Below are positions 17,193 to 25,994 of a stretch of DNA of 44,574 nt, piece by piece. The position numbers and the translations under genes were made by a program. The notes under the pieces are model-generated. The model did no database searches, had not been told where the DNA came from, and was given only the letters and a program-made list of their open reading frames with translations. The stretch's first letter is position 1. Each line of letters starts with the position of its first letter. Source of the stretch: a bacterium (GTDB lineage: Bacteria > Patescibacteriota > Saccharimonadia > Saccharimonadales > UBA4665); the NCBI GenBank assembly GCA_021846765.1, contig JAJZWH010000001.1, positions 1 through 44,574 on the forward strand. Direction: 5' to 3'.

Positions 17193-17630
17193 ATGCATAA
17201 AAAATTAAATTCGAAAGGTTTTACCCTAATCGAATTGCTAATAGTAATTATAATAATCGGAATATTGGCAGCGATATCATTTGTGGCTTATAGTGGAGCA
17301 ACCAATAAAGCACATGAAGCAGCAGCACAATCTACACTTCACGAAGCTCAAAGTAAAATGGCTGAATACTATGCAGACAATAGTAGCTATCCGGCCACTA
17401 TTACAGATTTCGATAACTGGATAGCCAGCTCTCAGGGAGGCAATAATACCTCACTAAGCCAAACTTTCGTTGGTCCTAACTATACATATACGGTTACCCC
17501 CACGGGTTGTGGTGATACCGTAGCCAGCGGTGGAGCAATTACTACAGGATCAACTGCATGCACAGGCTATAGCTTAACTGCTTCTGGCAGCATGTGGGGC
17601 AGTTCTACGGGTCTAACAGTCACCAACTAG
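17193..17630 (+). CDS. pilA: Type IV pilin, likely major subunit
   Basis: 145 residues. The short leader ends in KG, followed by FTLIELLIVIIIIGILAAIS: the class III prepilin signal with Glu at +5 and the hydrophobic alpha-1 helix. The globular domain has one cysteine pair (GCGD... and ...TACTGY), which can form the D-loop disulfide. It has its own promoter, a strong ribosome-binding site and a terminator directly after, which fits high expression of a major pilin. The prepilin peptidase needed to cut after KG is not in the window. Confidence 0.9.
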   Translation: MHKKLNSKGFTLIELLIVIIIIGILAAISFVAYSGATNKAHEAAAQSTLHEAQSKMAEYYADNSSYPATITDFDNWIASSQGGNNTSLSQTFVGPNYTYTVTPTGCGDTVASGGAITTGSTACTGYSLTASGSMWGSSTGLTVTN

Positions 17631-17666
17631 AACCACACGATAAACATTAAAGTACTAGTAAAAATA

Positions 17667-17701
17667 TAAAACCGTTTGGGCATCAGCTTAAGCGGTTTTA
17701 T
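17667..17701 (+). terminator. Intrinsic terminator after the pilin gene
   Basis: AAAACCGTTT pairs with AAGCGGTTTT (10 bp, one G-U) across a loop of about 11 bases, ending in TTTTATAAT. It separates the pilin transcript from the minor prepilin genes. Confidence 0.65.
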
Positions 17702-17719
17702 AATGAATACTAATCGGCA

Positions 17720-18136
17720 ATGAAACAGAAAAGTAGACCACAATTTAATAACAAAGGTTTTACCTTAATCGAATTGTTAGTAACAGTTATGGTCTTAGGT
17801 ATTGTTATTGTGAGTTTGGCAGGAATGTACTATAGCACTCAAATAGCTGAAGTTAAAAGTCAGCATTACGATCTAGCAGTGAGGGCCGCACGAACCGAAA
17901 TAGAAGATCTGCGCAATACAGGATATGATTCATTAACACCTGGTAGCACTATTAACTTTAGCTCTAGCTTACCCCCAAGCCTACCTTCAGGCGCTAATGG
18001 TAGTGTTGCTGTGAGTGAACCAATGTCTGGCTTAAGAAGAGTCGATGTGACAGTTACTTACAGTGAATTTGGAAGTACTCAAACCATTACCTTAAGTTCG
18101 GATATCGGGATAATTGGTATAGGACAAGCCCAATAA
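17720..18136 (+). CDS. Type IV minor prepilin (PilV/GspI-like)
   Basis: 138 residues. Leader ending in NKG, then FTLIELLVTVMVLGIVIVSL: prepilin signal with Glu at +5. A short pseudopilin domain follows with no cysteines. It is 1 base ahead of the next prepilin gene, forming a tight minor-pilin operon. Likely part of the tip or priming complex. The assignment to PilV/GspI rests on position and size. Confidence 0.82.
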   Translation: MKQKSRPQFNNKGFTLIELLVTVMVLGIVIVSLAGMYYSTQIAEVKSQHYDLAVRAARTEIEDLRNTGYDSLTPGSTINFSSSLPPSLPSGANGSVAVSEPMSGLRRVDVTVTYSEFGSTQTITLSSDIGIIGIGQAQ

Positions 18137-18137
18137 A

Positions 18138-18809
18138 ATGAAAAATATCCTCAATCATAGACAGGACGGCTTTACTTTAGTCGAACTGCTATTAGTAATG
18201 ATTATTATGGGTATCGTTGGCTTAGCTTTAACTAATTTCATTTCTACCTGGCTACAAACTGCCGGGATTAGTCAAGCCAGAGCCAATTTACTAAATAGTG
18301 CCGAAATTGCTTTGGATGACGCTAACAACGACATTATGCTATCTGGTAATGTCGACCAAACAAACCGTTGGCCAGATCCTAATGGCCCAGGAGGATCACC
18401 CTATGGTTGGCAATCGAATAGCCAAACTTTAATCTTGGCTAAAGTAGCTACCGATAGTAGCGGTAATCCAATTTTTCTAGACAGTTCAGATTACATAACT
18501 CAAAAAGATGATGTTATCTATTTTCTAAACGGGACTAATCTTTACCGTCGAGTTTTGGCTTCTAATAGCACGAATGACTCAGCCGTTACTACCTGTCCAG
18601 CTTCAGACGCTACTTCTACTTGTCCTCCAGATACTCTTATAGCATCGGGAGTAACCAATTGGTTGGTGTCTTATTATAATGCCCAAAACCAAGTAGTTAC
18701 GCCCAGTAGCGCGCGTTCAATTCAACTATCAATAACTTTAAGCGAACCTTATGGTAGTCAAATTATCAGTGCTAGTTATACTACAAGGATGGTATTTAGA
18801 AATGTTTAA
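18138..18809 (+). CDS. Type IV minor prepilin (PilW/GspJ-like)
   Basis: 223 residues. Leader ending in DG, then FTLVELLLVMIIMGIVGLAL with Glu at +5. The longer domain with a cysteine pair (TTCPASD, TSTCPPD) and internal beta strands is like GspJ/PilW. Its last codons overlap the following gene by 8 bases. Confidence 0.82.
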   Translation: MKNILNHRQDGFTLVELLLVMIIMGIVGLALTNFISTWLQTAGISQARANLLNSAEIALDDANNDIMLSGNVDQTNRWPDPNGPGGSPYGWQSNSQTLILAKVATDSSGNPIFLDSSDYITQKDDVIYFLNGTNLYRRVLASNSTNDSAVTTCPASDATSTCPPDTLIASGVTNWLVSYYNAQNQVVTPSSARSIQLSITLSEPYGSQIISASYTTRMVFRNV

Positions 18810-20244
18810 AAAATCCAAAGCCTACATAAGACACAAACAATTACCAATCAGCAAACAAGATCAAGGATGGTTGCTTATTTCGGCCATAGTCATGATTCTT
18901 TTCTTGACCGCGGTCGGTTTAACAATTAGTCAATTGGTTATTGTTGAATACCAAGATACTAGAATCGAAGAATACACCCAAAACGCTCAATTAGCTGCTG
19001 AAGCTGGAATTGAACAAAGTGTTGACGAATTAAACGCCAACAGCTCTTTTGCCGGCTACTCTACACCCCAGCAATTTTTCAATAACTCAGTTCAAGGAAT
19101 AGGTTATTTTACTACTACTATTACTACCAATTCTAATGGCACTTCTAAGACAATAGTATCCAAAGCTGATGTCTACCAAACAGCTAACGACACGACTCCA
19201 TCAGCCACTAATGCAATTAAAGTTACCGTTGTCGACACTAGTAGTGCTGGTTATTCAGTAATGTCCGGACCAGGAGGTTTAATTTTAAGCGGCAGCGCTA
19301 ATGTAGTTAACTCAAACGTCTATGTTGGAGGTACAATTACCATGAATGGTGCTGCCAAGATTGGAACTTACAATAAACCTGTGAATGTGGATGTCGGCAA
19401 CGACGCTTGTCCCACGGGACCCGATCCAGGCTCATCATATCCCGAGGTTTGCGACAATGGCACCCAACCAATTAACATGGCTTATAGTACCAATATTTAT
19501 GGCTCAGTTTGCGCAACTGGTCAAACTAGCACTGGCCCAAACAACAACATTCAAGGTGGTAATGGCGGCCAAGGACTAGAATTAGGTTGTACTGCCCCAA
19601 TAGCATCACCGCCTAGCTATAATAGAATGGCTCAAATTGATGCCGTAACCACTACCGCGTCGGGTTCGAGTAACGATTATGTCTGCAATCAATATCCTTT
19701 TAATAGATCTTGGCCAGCCAATCTAGAACTAACCGGCAATGTATCGATAGGTACCAGTTGTAACATAACAATTAATGGAAATGTCTACGTTACTGGCAAC
19801 TTAACTATCGGAGGAGCATCGACCATTACCGTTGCTAATAGTTTAGGGACAACTCGACCTGTAATTATAGTCGATGGGACTATAACTGTTGGTGGGTCCG
19901 CATCAATGGTTACTAATAGTAGTGGTACGGGTATAGAATTTATTAGTTTTGATAGCGCAGATTCATGCACGACTTCAATTACCAATTATTGCTCAACCAT
20001 CTCTGGTAATGCACTCCAACAATCTCAAACAATGCAAAACGTCACTGTCAAAGGAGCGGTAAATGTTCCTGGAATGATTTTTGATGCTTATTGGAGCGAA
20101 GTAACAATTAGCGGTAGCGGGAATGTTGGAGCCGCAACCGGTCAAACAGTTAATCTGGATGGATCAGGTTCTGTACTTTTTGGCACCAACTTAGCTTCTA
20201 GTAGTGGCACTTGGTCAATAACTAGTTACGAACCAGACTATTAA
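18802..20244 (+). CDS. Large minor pilin-like protein (PilX/GspK-like N-terminus) with beta-helical passenger
   Basis: I place the start at the ATG at 18802, preceded by AAGGATGG, not at an earlier ATG in the frame. That gives 480 residues with a leader ending QDQG, then WLLISAIVMILFLTAVGL. The +5 residue is Ser, not Glu, as in PilX/GspK tip subunits. After the helix and an EAGIEQSVDELN segment, residues about 170-460 are rich in short G/N/T/V beta repeats (NVYVGGTITMNGAAKIG, GNVYVTGNLTIGGASTITV), as in bactofilin-like or beta-helix folds. Several cysteines could form disulfides. Likely an exposed tip adhesin or priming protein (inference). Confidence 0.75.
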   Translation: MFKKSKAYIRHKQLPISKQDQGWLLISAIVMILFLTAVGLTISQLVIVEYQDTRIEEYTQNAQLAAEAGIEQSVDELNANSSFAGYSTPQQFFNNSVQGIGYFTTTITTNSNGTSKTIVSKADVYQTANDTTPSATNAIKVTVVDTSSAGYSVMSGPGGLILSGSANVVNSNVYVGGTITMNGAAKIGTYNKPVNVDVGNDACPTGPDPGSSYPEVCDNGTQPINMAYSTNIYGSVCATGQTSTGPNNNIQGGNGGQGLELGCTAPIASPPSYNRMAQIDAVTTTASGSSNDYVCNQYPFNRSWPANLELTGNVSIGTSCNITINGNVYVTGNLTIGGASTITVANSLGTTRPVIIVDGTITVGGSASMVTNSSGTGIEFISFDSADSCTTSITNYCSTISGNALQQSQTMQNVTVKGAVNVPGMIFDAYWSEVTISGSGNVGAATGQTVNLDGSGSVLFGTNLASSSGTWSITSYEPDY

Positions 20245-20261
20245 ACTTAAGGTCAATAAGA

Positions 20262-20270
20262 TGCTATAAT
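20262..20270 (+). promoter_or_regulatory. Extended -10 promoter before the fifth prepilin gene
   Basis: TGCTATAAT, the same extended -10 as before pilB and tRNA-Gly. No clear -35. Confidence 0.5.
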
Positions 20271-20316
20271 TTTTAATAGAATAAGCATTATTTAAATAAT
20301 TTAACAAAAATATCCG

Positions 20317-20805
20317 ATGATTAAACAAAAACTAAGCAGTAGCAATCGAGGTTTTACCTTAGTAGAACTAATGATTATATTAGTATCTCTAGGTATTATA
20401 GTGGCGATTATTTATCATACGTATTCAGGTATTCAAAACCAATCTATTAATACTAAAAAAGAAACGGCTATTAGAACTCTTCAAGAATCAATAGAAAAAT
20501 TTTATTCTAAAAATATGTATTATCCCAGCCTGGCCAATATTAACAGTAGCGCCTGGCGAAACATTAATATGCCCGGCTTAACCAATACAATGCTTAAAGA
20601 CCCTACTTGGACAACTAAAAATACTTTGTGTAATTTAGAAGGAAAGGCTATTTTATTATCTACTCCTCAACCAGGATGTTACGGTTATTCCCCTACCAAC
20701 AATGGTGCAAGCTGCGCTAACAGCGATAAAACCTGTTCTGAATATACACTAAGTGCCATATTAGAAGGCAATAAAGGACTATATACTTTGCATCAATTAG
20801 ATTAA
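20317..20805 (+). CDS. Type IV prepilin, second pilin-like subunit
   Basis: 162 residues with a leader ending NRG, then FTLVELMIILVSLGIIVAII (Glu at +5). The globular domain resembles that of the gene at 17193: alpha-helical linker, YYPS near the first loop, and C-terminal cysteines (CNLEG, PGCYGY, SCANSDKTC). It could be an alternative or minor major-type pilin. It has its own promoter and precedes pilM by 54 bases. Confidence 0.82.
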   Translation: MIKQKLSSSNRGFTLVELMIILVSLGIIVAIIYHTYSGIQNQSINTKKETAIRTLQESIEKFYSKNMYYPSLANINSSAWRNINMPGLTNTMLKDPTWTTKNTLCNLEGKAILLSTPQPGCYGYSPTNNGASCANSDKTCSEYTLSAILEGNKGLYTLHQLD

Positions 20806-20825
20806 TTTATTTTTATTGTAAAAAG

Positions 20826-20843
20826 TAAGTTATAATTAACTTA
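20826..20843 (+). promoter_or_regulatory. pilM: Perfect palindrome containing the -10 of the pilM operon
   Basis: TAAGTTA-TAAT-TAACTTA is a 7-bp perfect inverted repeat. TATAAT (20831-20836) sits across its centre, 24 bases before the pilM start. This could be an operator over the promoter or merely AT-rich chance. No good -35. Confidence 0.35.
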
Positions 20844-20859
20844 AAAGGCATACGCTTGG

Positions 20860-21969
20860 ATGGGCAAAATACAAAAATTACCAAACTTTTTTAAAGACAG
20901 ACCCCTGTTCGGTCTAGATATAGGCAATGGTTCGTTAAAGGTAATGCAAACTGAACCTGGTTCTAATACTGATGCGATTGGTCAAAGTGCCCGTAATGTC
21001 TGTAGATTAATTGGTTATGGCAGTTGTCATTTTGCCCCAGAGGCAATCAATAATGGGGTAATTATCCAGCCAGAAATAATAGCTGAAGCAGCTAAAAATT
21101 TATTTTCCAGTCATCTTATTGGCGACATTACAACCAATAGAACGTCATTAACTATTCCTTCCTATAGATCTTTTACTAGGTCTTTAATATTACCCGAATT
21201 ATCTGATAAAGAATTAGCTGATGCCATTAATACAGAGGCCGAACAATACATACCAGTTCCTATAGAAAAACTATATATTGACTTTGAACCAATTCGTACA
21301 TTAAAAGACACTAGAGAGTATCTAATGGTAGCGGTGCCTAAAGAAATTGTAGATTCATATATAGACTTAGCGTCAATCGTGGGACTTGAAGTTGTTAGCA
21401 TCGAAACTACCATGAGTTCGGCTGGTCGACTATTTTCTCATGACTACCAAAGCGATGTACCGACTATTATAATTGACTTCGGTTCGCTATCCTCAGATAT
21501 AAGTATTTTTGACAAAGTAATGTTAACTTCAAGTACCGTTCAAGGAGGTGGAGAAGTTTTTACCAAAACTATAGAAAAAACATTAAAAGTTACAGCTCAG
21601 GAAGCTCATATCATTAAAACTCGTTACGGCTTAGGAGTTAGTAAAAGACAAAAGGAAGTTCAAGCTGGTCTTGAACCAGTATTTAATCAAATAGTCAAAG
21701 AAATAAGAAGATTAATTAGATACTATGAAGAAAATTATGGCGCAGAAAGACCGATATCTCAAATTGTTACTCTTGGCGGTGGAAGTAATATACCAGGGCT
21801 AAATGAATTCCTCACCAATCAACTTCGTCTAGCAGTTAGACCTTGTGATCCTTGGCAATATCTTAGGGTAAATAAACTGAAATTACCTACTCATGCCGAT
21901 AAACAAATGTATGCGACAGTCGCAGGATTAAGCATGACCAATCCCAAAGAGGTATTTTCAAATGATTAA
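20860..21969 (+). CDS. pilM: Type IV pilus assembly protein PilM
   Basis: 369-residue actin-like ATPase (ASKHA fold) on the inner membrane surface that recruits PilN. The phosphate-1 loop is LFGLDIGNGSLKVMQ, the second IIDFGSLSSDISIF, and the adenosine loop VTLGGGSNIPGLNEFL, all as in PilM/FtsA relatives. The start ATG follows a weak TTGGA site. The 3' end overlaps pilN by 8 bases. Confidence 0.94.
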   Translation: MGKIQKLPNFFKDRPLFGLDIGNGSLKVMQTEPGSNTDAIGQSARNVCRLIGYGSCHFAPEAINNGVIIQPEIIAEAAKNLFSSHLIGDITTNRTSLTIPSYRSFTRSLILPELSDKELADAINTEAEQYIPVPIEKLYIDFEPIRTLKDTREYLMVAVPKEIVDSYIDLASIVGLEVVSIETTMSSAGRLFSHDYQSDVPTIIIDFGSLSSDISIFDKVMLTSSTVQGGGEVFTKTIEKTLKVTAQEAHIIKTRYGLGVSKRQKEVQAGLEPVFNQIVKEIRRLIRYYEENYGAERPISQIVTLGGGSNIPGLNEFLTNQLRLAVRPCDPWQYLRVNKLKLPTHADKQMYATVAGLSMTNPKEVFSND

Positions 21970-22570
21970 TTTAATGCCTCCTGAAATAAAAAAATCATAT
22001 TACTATGCTGAGAAAAATGACAAATTAATTAAGTTAGTACTCCTACTTATTATTGGTTTATTGGGAATTGGCATAATCGGAACCTATGGATGGGTTAGTT
22101 TGCATAGATCAATTAATTCCCAAAAGCAAAACGTAGCATATTTAAAAACAAATTTACAAAAGAATAATCTTGTAGCAACAGAAAATCAGGTAACAACTAT
22201 ATCCAATGATTTCTCTTTAGTTGTTAAAGTTTTATCTCAAGAAGTAGTTTTCTCAAAATTATTAACCCAAATGGCCGGAGCACTGCCCAGTGGAGTAAAC
22301 TTAACCAATCTAACTATTAACAACACAACATCTGGTTCGGGATTAGACATTACAGCAGAAGCACTCAATTACAACCTAGCAACACAAGTACAAGTCAATT
22401 TAGCCGACCCGGTAAATGGTATTTTCTCTAAAGTAGATATAGTCAATATTAGCTGTAATAGTCAAACATCCTCAGGCACAGTGGCCACTTATCCTTGTAT
22501 TGTTAACCTTAGAGCTGAATTTGCTAAAAACAACCAGTTTCTATTTATTAATCAAGGGACTAGCAAATAA
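21962..22570 (+). CDS. pilN: Type IV pilus assembly protein PilN
   Basis: 202 residues. The short cytoplasmic N-terminus INLMPPEIK is the PilM-binding INLLP motif. One membrane helix (about 25-48), a short coiled coil and a ferredoxin-like domain follow. Forms heterodimers with PilO in the platform. Ends on the base where pilO starts. Confidence 0.92.
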   Translation: MINLMPPEIKKSYYYAEKNDKLIKLVLLLIIGLLGIGIIGTYGWVSLHRSINSQKQNVAYLKTNLQKNNLVATENQVTTISNDFSLVVKVLSQEVVFSKLLTQMAGALPSGVNLTNLTINNTTSGSGLDITAEALNYNLATQVQVNLADPVNGIFSKVDIVNISCNSQTSSGTVATYPCIVNLRAEFAKNNQFLFINQGTSK

Positions 22571-23184
22571 TGAAGTTGAAAATTAATAGTCAAACAATTT
22601 ATTACCTAATGATTAGTCTAGTAGTCCTTATTGTTATTATTAGTCTTATAGCAACGAACGAAATTGTCAGTTTATTGGGTCAGCAAACAAATTCATTAAT
22701 ATCTCTAAAAGCCCAGAGTCAAGCCTTGACTAGTGAACAAGCCAATTTAGTTATAGCTAAAAAAGATGTTCTTAAATATTCTTCATTAGAAAAAATAACT
22801 CAATCAATCGTACCCCAAAATAAAGATCAAGCCCAAGCAGTCAGAGAAATAGTTAATCTGGCTCAACAAAATAATATAACCCTTAACTCTATAATTTTTC
22901 CAACTTCAACACTAGGTAACACAATTCAACCCAGCTCTAAGCTCTCCCTGTCCCAACTTACTCCAGTCAAAGGAATACCGCGAGTATACACACTGCCAAT
23001 TCAAGTACAAGTTAACCAAACAAATGATGCTGTCAGCTATGGTAGTTTTTATAATTTCTTAACAGACCTTGAACAAAACAGATTAACTTCTCAGGTTACC
23101 AGTTTAACCATTCAACCCCTAGCAACAAATCCCAAGCTAATTACCTTTTCGCTAACAATAAATGAATATATAAAACCATTATGA
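22570..23184 (+). CDS. pilO: Type IV pilus assembly protein PilO
   Basis: 204 residues: short cytoplasmic tail, one membrane helix (about 10-35), coiled coil (about 38-80), then a ferredoxin-like domain with SYGSFYNFLTDLEQNRL. Position directly after pilN and this domain order identify it. Overlaps both neighbours (1 and 4 bases). Confidence 0.88.
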   Translation: MKLKINSQTIYYLMISLVVLIVIISLIATNEIVSLLGQQTNSLISLKAQSQALTSEQANLVIAKKDVLKYSSLEKITQSIVPQNKDQAQAVREIVNLAQQNNITLNSIIFPTSTLGNTIQPSSKLSLSQLTPVKGIPRVYTLPIQVQVNQTNDAVSYGSFYNFLTDLEQNRLTSQVTSLTIQPLATNPKLITFSLTINEYIKPL

Positions 23185-23477
23185 ATAAAACTAAAAAACC
23201 AACAACCAACCAAAATATTCAAGCTATTGCCATTAAGCTTAAAAAATTTGCATGGTTAATTATATTAATCTTTTTCTTGATTATTTATGGATATATATAC
23301 CTGAAGATTAATAGTTTCGAAAGCCAACAACCATCATCGTCGGCCATTAGTTCTGACTTAAAAACTAGCGTTCAGCCAACTATTAACCCTAAGGTTGTTC
23401 AACAACTAGAAACACTTAAAAACAACTCGGTTAGCGTACAGGCATTATTTAATCAAGCTCGACACAATCCATTTTAA
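23181..23477 (+). CDS. Small single-pass membrane protein of the pilus operon (PilP-like position)
   Basis: 98 residues with one membrane helix (about 25-42) and a Ser/Pro-rich stretch. The C-terminal segment LETLKNNSVSVQALFNQARHNPF ends in NPF, resembling the short linker of PilP-type lipoproteins that contacts PilN/PilO. There is no lipobox. It is the last gene of the pilus locus, overlapping pilO by 4 bases; the convergent ruvB ends 14 bases later. Function inferred from position only. Confidence 0.65.
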   Translation: MNKTKKPTTNQNIQAIAIKLKKFAWLIILIFFLIIYGYIYLKINSFESQQPSSSAISSDLKTSVQPTINPKVVQQLETLKNNSVSVQALFNQARHNPF

Positions 23478-23490
23478 ATTTTAGTAATAG

Positions 23491-24525
23491 TCAAATTAAG
23501 GAAGCTTGATTGTTATCCTGGTTATTAATTTTGCCTAAATGGATGTAGGATTTAGAAGTTACTTTTCTTCCCCTAGGCGTACGTTCCAATAGACCTATCT
23601 GTAATAAATAAGGTTCTATCATATCCTCAATAGTCGTTCTTTCTTCGGCGGTAATAGCTGCTAAAGTTTCAACTCCAACCGGACCTCCATTGTAGTTATC
23701 AATTATAGTAGCTAGCAATAAACGATCAGTAGGATCTAGACCAAGCTCATCTATATCTAATAATTCCAAAGCTTTATAAGCCGTATCAGAGTCTATAATT
23801 CCGTCTCCATTAATATCCGCAAAATCTCTAACTCTCTTTAGCAACCGATTAGAAATCCTTGGTGTTAAACGAGACCTAACAGCTAATATATTGGCTGCCG
23901 ATGATTCAATTTTAACATTTAAAATCTTTGCTGCTCGATTAATAATTGCTTCAATCTGAGGAATAGTATAAAAATCTAAACGATGCACCAACCCAAATCT
24001 ATCTCTTAGCGGAGCTGCAATCGCTCCGCTTCTTGTTGTTGCTCCAATAATCGTAAAGTGTGGTAAATCGAGTCTTAAACTTCTAGCCGATGGCCCCTTG
24101 CCGATCATAATATCTAACTTAAAGTCTTCCATGGCTGTATATAAAACTTCCTCAACAGTTCGATGTAAACGATGAATTTCGTCTATAAATAAAATATCTC
24201 CATCAGAAAGATTAGTTAATAAACTAGCTAAATCACCTGGTCTTTCGACTGCCGGTCCGCTAGTAATCCTAATCTGAGCATTCATTTCGTTGGCAATCAC
24301 ACTGGCCATAGTAGTTTTGCCTAAGCCAGGAGGTCCATAGAGCAAGACATGATCCAATTGTTCATTTCTTTTTTGAGCAGCAGCAATAGCTAGCTTTAAA
24401 TTGTCCTTTAATCGATCTTGGCCAATATAGCTATTAAAATCCTTGGGTCTAAGGGTATTCTCTATTAACGAATCATCATTTTCTAATTCATTATCCGATT
24501 TGGAATTAACTATTCGATCTATCAT
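23491..24525 (-). CDS. ruvB: Holliday junction branch-migration helicase RuvB
   Basis: 344-residue AAA+ motor. Walker A is GPPGLGKTTMA, followed by LFIDEIHRL (Walker B), the sensor region ATTRSGAIAAPLRDRFG and a winged-helix C-terminus (EPYLLQIGLLERTPRGR). Drives branch migration with RuvA. Separated from ruvA by an aldo/keto reductase gene. Confidence 0.97.
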   Translation of the reverse strand: MIDRIVNSKSDNELENDDSLIENTLRPKDFNSYIGQDRLKDNLKLAIAAAQKRNEQLDHVLLYGPPGLGKTTMASVIANEMNAQIRITSGPAVERPGDLASLLTNLSDGDILFIDEIHRLHRTVEEVLYTAMEDFKLDIMIGKGPSARSLRLDLPHFTIIGATTRSGAIAAPLRDRFGLVHRLDFYTIPQIEAIINRAAKILNVKIESSAANILAVRSRLTPRISNRLLKRVRDFADINGDGIIDSDTAYKALELLDIDELGLDPTDRLLLATIIDNYNGGPVGVETLAAITAEERTTIEDMIEPYLLQIGLLERTPRGRKVTSKSYIHLGKINNQDNNQASLI

Positions 24526-24548
24526 CTAACTGCTATTTTAACAGCTTA

Positions 24549-25370
24549 TTAAGGAACAAGCTCAGGATTCCAACAAGTTCTTAAGTTTTTATCTTGTTTT
24601 TTGAGTAAATCAATTTCCACATTACTTAATTTAAAATTAAATATATCAATATTTTCTTTAATTCTATCTGGATTCACTGACTTTGGGATAATAACTACTT
24701 CTTGTTGTAGGGCCCAACGTAACATGATTTGAGCGTAACTTTTATTATATTTATCGGACAATTGTTTTATAACCTGATTATCCATAGCTTTAGCGTGTGC
24801 TAAAGGAGAATAAGCTTCCACGACTATTCCCTTTTTTGAACAATACTCTCTTAGTTTTGATTGTTGCAAGAAAACGTGCATCTCAACTTGATTAATTGAT
24901 GGCAATTCTTTTGCATATTCTTCCATGCTTAATAGATGTCTTGGGGTAAAATTACTAACTCCAATTGATTTAGTCAAACCTTGAGTTTTTAATTCTTCAA
25001 CCGTTAACCAAGTTTTTTTTCTTAAGACCGGAACAGGAAAATGGAGTAACAATAAATCAACATAGCTAATATCTAAATTTTTTAAAGATTGCTCAAAGCT
25101 TTTACGACTTTTTTTGTCTCCAAAATTTTGAACAGCTATTTTAGTAGTTATAAAAATTTCCTGTCGACTAATTTTAGATTGTTTAATGGCTCGCCCCAAA
25201 TAAGCTTCATTGTGATAAGCTTGGGCAGTATCGAAATGACGATAGCCTGCTTCAATAGCTGCATTAAAGGCCTTGGAAAATTTTTTTTCATCAGTTATTT
25301 GCCATAAACCTAGCCCTACTTGAGGTATAGAATTGCCGTCATTTAACTTTATTAGTGGTACTTTAATCAC
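24549..25370 (-). CDS. Aldo/keto reductase
   Basis: 273-residue NAD(P)H-dependent (alpha/beta)8 oxidoreductase. The catalytic tetrad is visible: Asp and Tyr in FDTAQAYHNE, Lys in TTKI, His in LLLHFP. SIGVSNF and the cofactor-binding VVIIPKSVNPDRIKENI are also present. Closest in style to the 2,5-diketo-gluconate reductase/AKR5 group; the substrate is not evident. It sits between ruvA and ruvB in the same direction with gaps of 5 and 23 bases, so it is probably carried on the ruv transcript without a role in recombination. Confidence 0.93.
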   Translation of the reverse strand: MIKVPLIKLNDGNSIPQVGLGLWQITDEKKFSKAFNAAIEAGYRHFDTAQAYHNEAYLGRAIKQSKISRQEIFITTKIAVQNFGDKKSRKSFEQSLKNLDISYVDLLLLHFPVPVLRKKTWLTVEELKTQGLTKSIGVSNFTPRHLLSMEEYAKELPSINQVEMHVFLQQSKLREYCSKKGIVVEAYSPLAHAKAMDNQVIKQLSDKYNKSYAQIMLRWALQQEVVIIPKSVNPDRIKENIDIFNFKLSNVEIDLLKKQDKNLRTCWNPELVP

Positions 25371-25375
25371 TTGAA

Positions 25376-25957
25376 CTATTTCCTTTCTTTTAATGCTTTA
25401 GTTATTCGTTGTTCTAGGGATAAATTTTGATCAATAGTACTTAAGGCTGTTCGAGCATCATAAATAGAATAGCCGAGACTAACCAAAGCTTGAACCGCTT
25501 CATCATCGTCCCCGTCGCCACTTCTATTGACAATCGCTTCGGCTGTCATAGAAGACATTAGCCCAACTTTATCCCTAAGCTCAACTATAATCTGTTCTGC
25601 AGCACGTCGACCAACACCTTTAGCTGTTTGCAACAGCTTAGTATCACCACCAGCAATAGCTTGCTTAACACTATCGACCGAACCGATATTAAGAACAGCC
25701 AGAGCAACTCTTGGGCCAACATTTTTAACAGATAATAGCTTTTCAAATAATTGCTTCTCGATCAAAGACTGAAAGCCATATAGATCATGAACATCTTCCT
25801 TTAATTGTTCGTAAATATATAATTTCTGTTCTTTGCCAGTTTCTATTTTTGCTATTTCCATATCTGTTAGAAAAACTTCATAACCGAGACCGTATGTATT
25901 AACTACAATTCGATCAATTAACTTTTCTTCAACTAGTCCTGTGATTGAGGCAATCAT
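25376..25957 (-). CDS. ruvA: Holliday junction DNA helicase subunit RuvA
   Basis: 193 residues. N-terminal OB-fold (MIASITGLVEEKLIDRIVV), two helix-hairpin-helix motifs (LLSVKNVGPRVALAVLN and LLQTAKGVGRRAAEQIIVEL), and a flexible linker to a C-terminal domain (DEAVQALVSLGYS) that binds RuvB. Tetramer that binds four-way junctions. Confidence 0.96.
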   Translation of the reverse strand: MIASITGLVEEKLIDRIVVNTYGLGYEVFLTDMEIAKIETGKEQKLYIYEQLKEDVHDLYGFQSLIEKQLFEKLLSVKNVGPRVALAVLNIGSVDSVKQAIAGGDTKLLQTAKGVGRRAAEQIIVELRDKVGLMSSMTAEAIVNRSGDGDDDEAVQALVSLGYSIYDARTALSTIDQNLSLEQRITKALKERK

Positions 25958-25994
25958 TAATACTTATTATGTCACACTTTAAGATGATTAATGG

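Noticed and set aside
18751..18801. Earlier ATG for the large minor pilin gene
   Set aside because: It lies inside the preceding prepilin gene and adds residues unlike a prepilin leader; the ATG at 18802 has a proper ribosome-binding site.
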